Source: Chitinophagaceae bacterium
Lineage (GTDB): Bacteria > Bacteroidota > Bacteroidia > Chitinophagales > Chitinophagaceae
Assembly (NCBI GenBank): GCA_947468255.1
Contig: CANIMM010000201.1
Location: forward strand, 1 to 5,845
Length of the DNA: 5,845 nucleotides
Direction: 5' to 3'
Every line of letters starts with the position of its first letter. The stretch's first letter is position 1. Shown piece by piece: positions 5,663 to 5,845 of the stretch. A model generated the notes under the pieces. It did no database searches, was not told the origin of the DNA, and was given only the letters and a program-made list of their open reading frames with translations. A program made the position numbers and the translations under genes.

Positions 5663-5845
5663 ATGCAACCAATATCTCCCCGCACATACAAAGTAATTTT
5701 TCTTGTCATCCTATTAGCCATCGGCTTTGGTGTTTTTGCGCAGGCGCCTAATTTATTGAACTACCAGGGGGTAGCTCGCAATGCGGTGGGTAATCCATTG
5801 CCCAACCAGGCGATGAATCTTCGATTGTCTGTTCATAATCTTTCA
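5663..5845 (+). CDS. N-terminus of an exported surface protein (tail-fibre/collagen-like type), partial
   Basis: The first 61 codons of a gene cut by the window end. A signal peptide is clear: basic n-region (R7, K10), hydrophobic core at about 11-24, and a cleavage site after GVFA before QAPNLL. The mature start, QAPNLLNYQGVARNAVGNPL followed by an amphipathic beta-strand (MNLRLSV), matches the N-terminal segment I recall from large Bacteroidota surface proteins annotated as tail fibre domain or collagen-like repeat proteins ('FNYQAVARDANGNPL...'). The rest is missing, so the downstream domains, and whether it also has a T9SS tail, are unknown. Same strand and close placement behind the small T9SS cargo gene suggest a surface-protein cluster. 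The ATG was chosen because the signal peptide starts immediately after it. Confidence 0.75.
   Translation, partial: MQPISPRTYKVIFLVILLAIGFGVFAQAPNLLNYQGVARNAVGNPLPNQAMNLRLSVHNLS

Overview
The window looks like chromosomal DNA of a Bacteroidota bacterium, most likely Chitinophagaceae or a close relative. The evidence is a type IX secretion (T9SS) C-terminal sorting domain, a 7TMR-DISM sensor kinase, a DUF6728-like micro-protein, a lipid A gene (so Gram-negative), AT-rich spacers and no Shine-Dalgarno-like sites before the starts. The family placement is inference. Both ends cut through genes.

Left part (1-1791): the first 24 codons of a minus-strand gene, possibly a PLP-dependent acyltransferase or aminotransferase, lie at the left edge. 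A 370-base AT-rich spacer separates it from a divergent, complete lpxB (lipid A disaccharide synthase). Convergent to lpxB is a 54-codon gene for a small single-pass membrane protein resembling DUF6728.

Middle part (1792-4618, minus strand): a two-component operon. A NarL/LuxR-type response regulator comes first and overlaps by ATGA the gene of a hybrid-architecture sensor kinase: signal peptide, periplasmic 7TMR-DISMED2-like domain, seven membrane helices, coiled coil, HisKA and HATPase. The kinase has an unusual ATP-lid region and belongs to a different class from the kinases that normally pair with NarL-type regulators.

Right part (4619-5845, plus strand): across a 211-base divergent spacer lies a 203-residue exported protein with a T9SS sorting tail. 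Its stop codon sits in the first copy of a repeat motif that fills the next spacer (28-bp perfect repeats and four 13-bp repeats). The spacer then becomes an 8-bp-periodic, G-free CTAAAC tract running into the start codon of a second exported protein. That protein has the N-terminus typical of Bacteroidota tail-fibre or collagen-like surface proteins and is cut by the window edge.

The two-component pair could control the divergent surface-protein genes, but only the gene order supports this. No rRNA, tRNA, CRISPR array or insertion sequence was seen.
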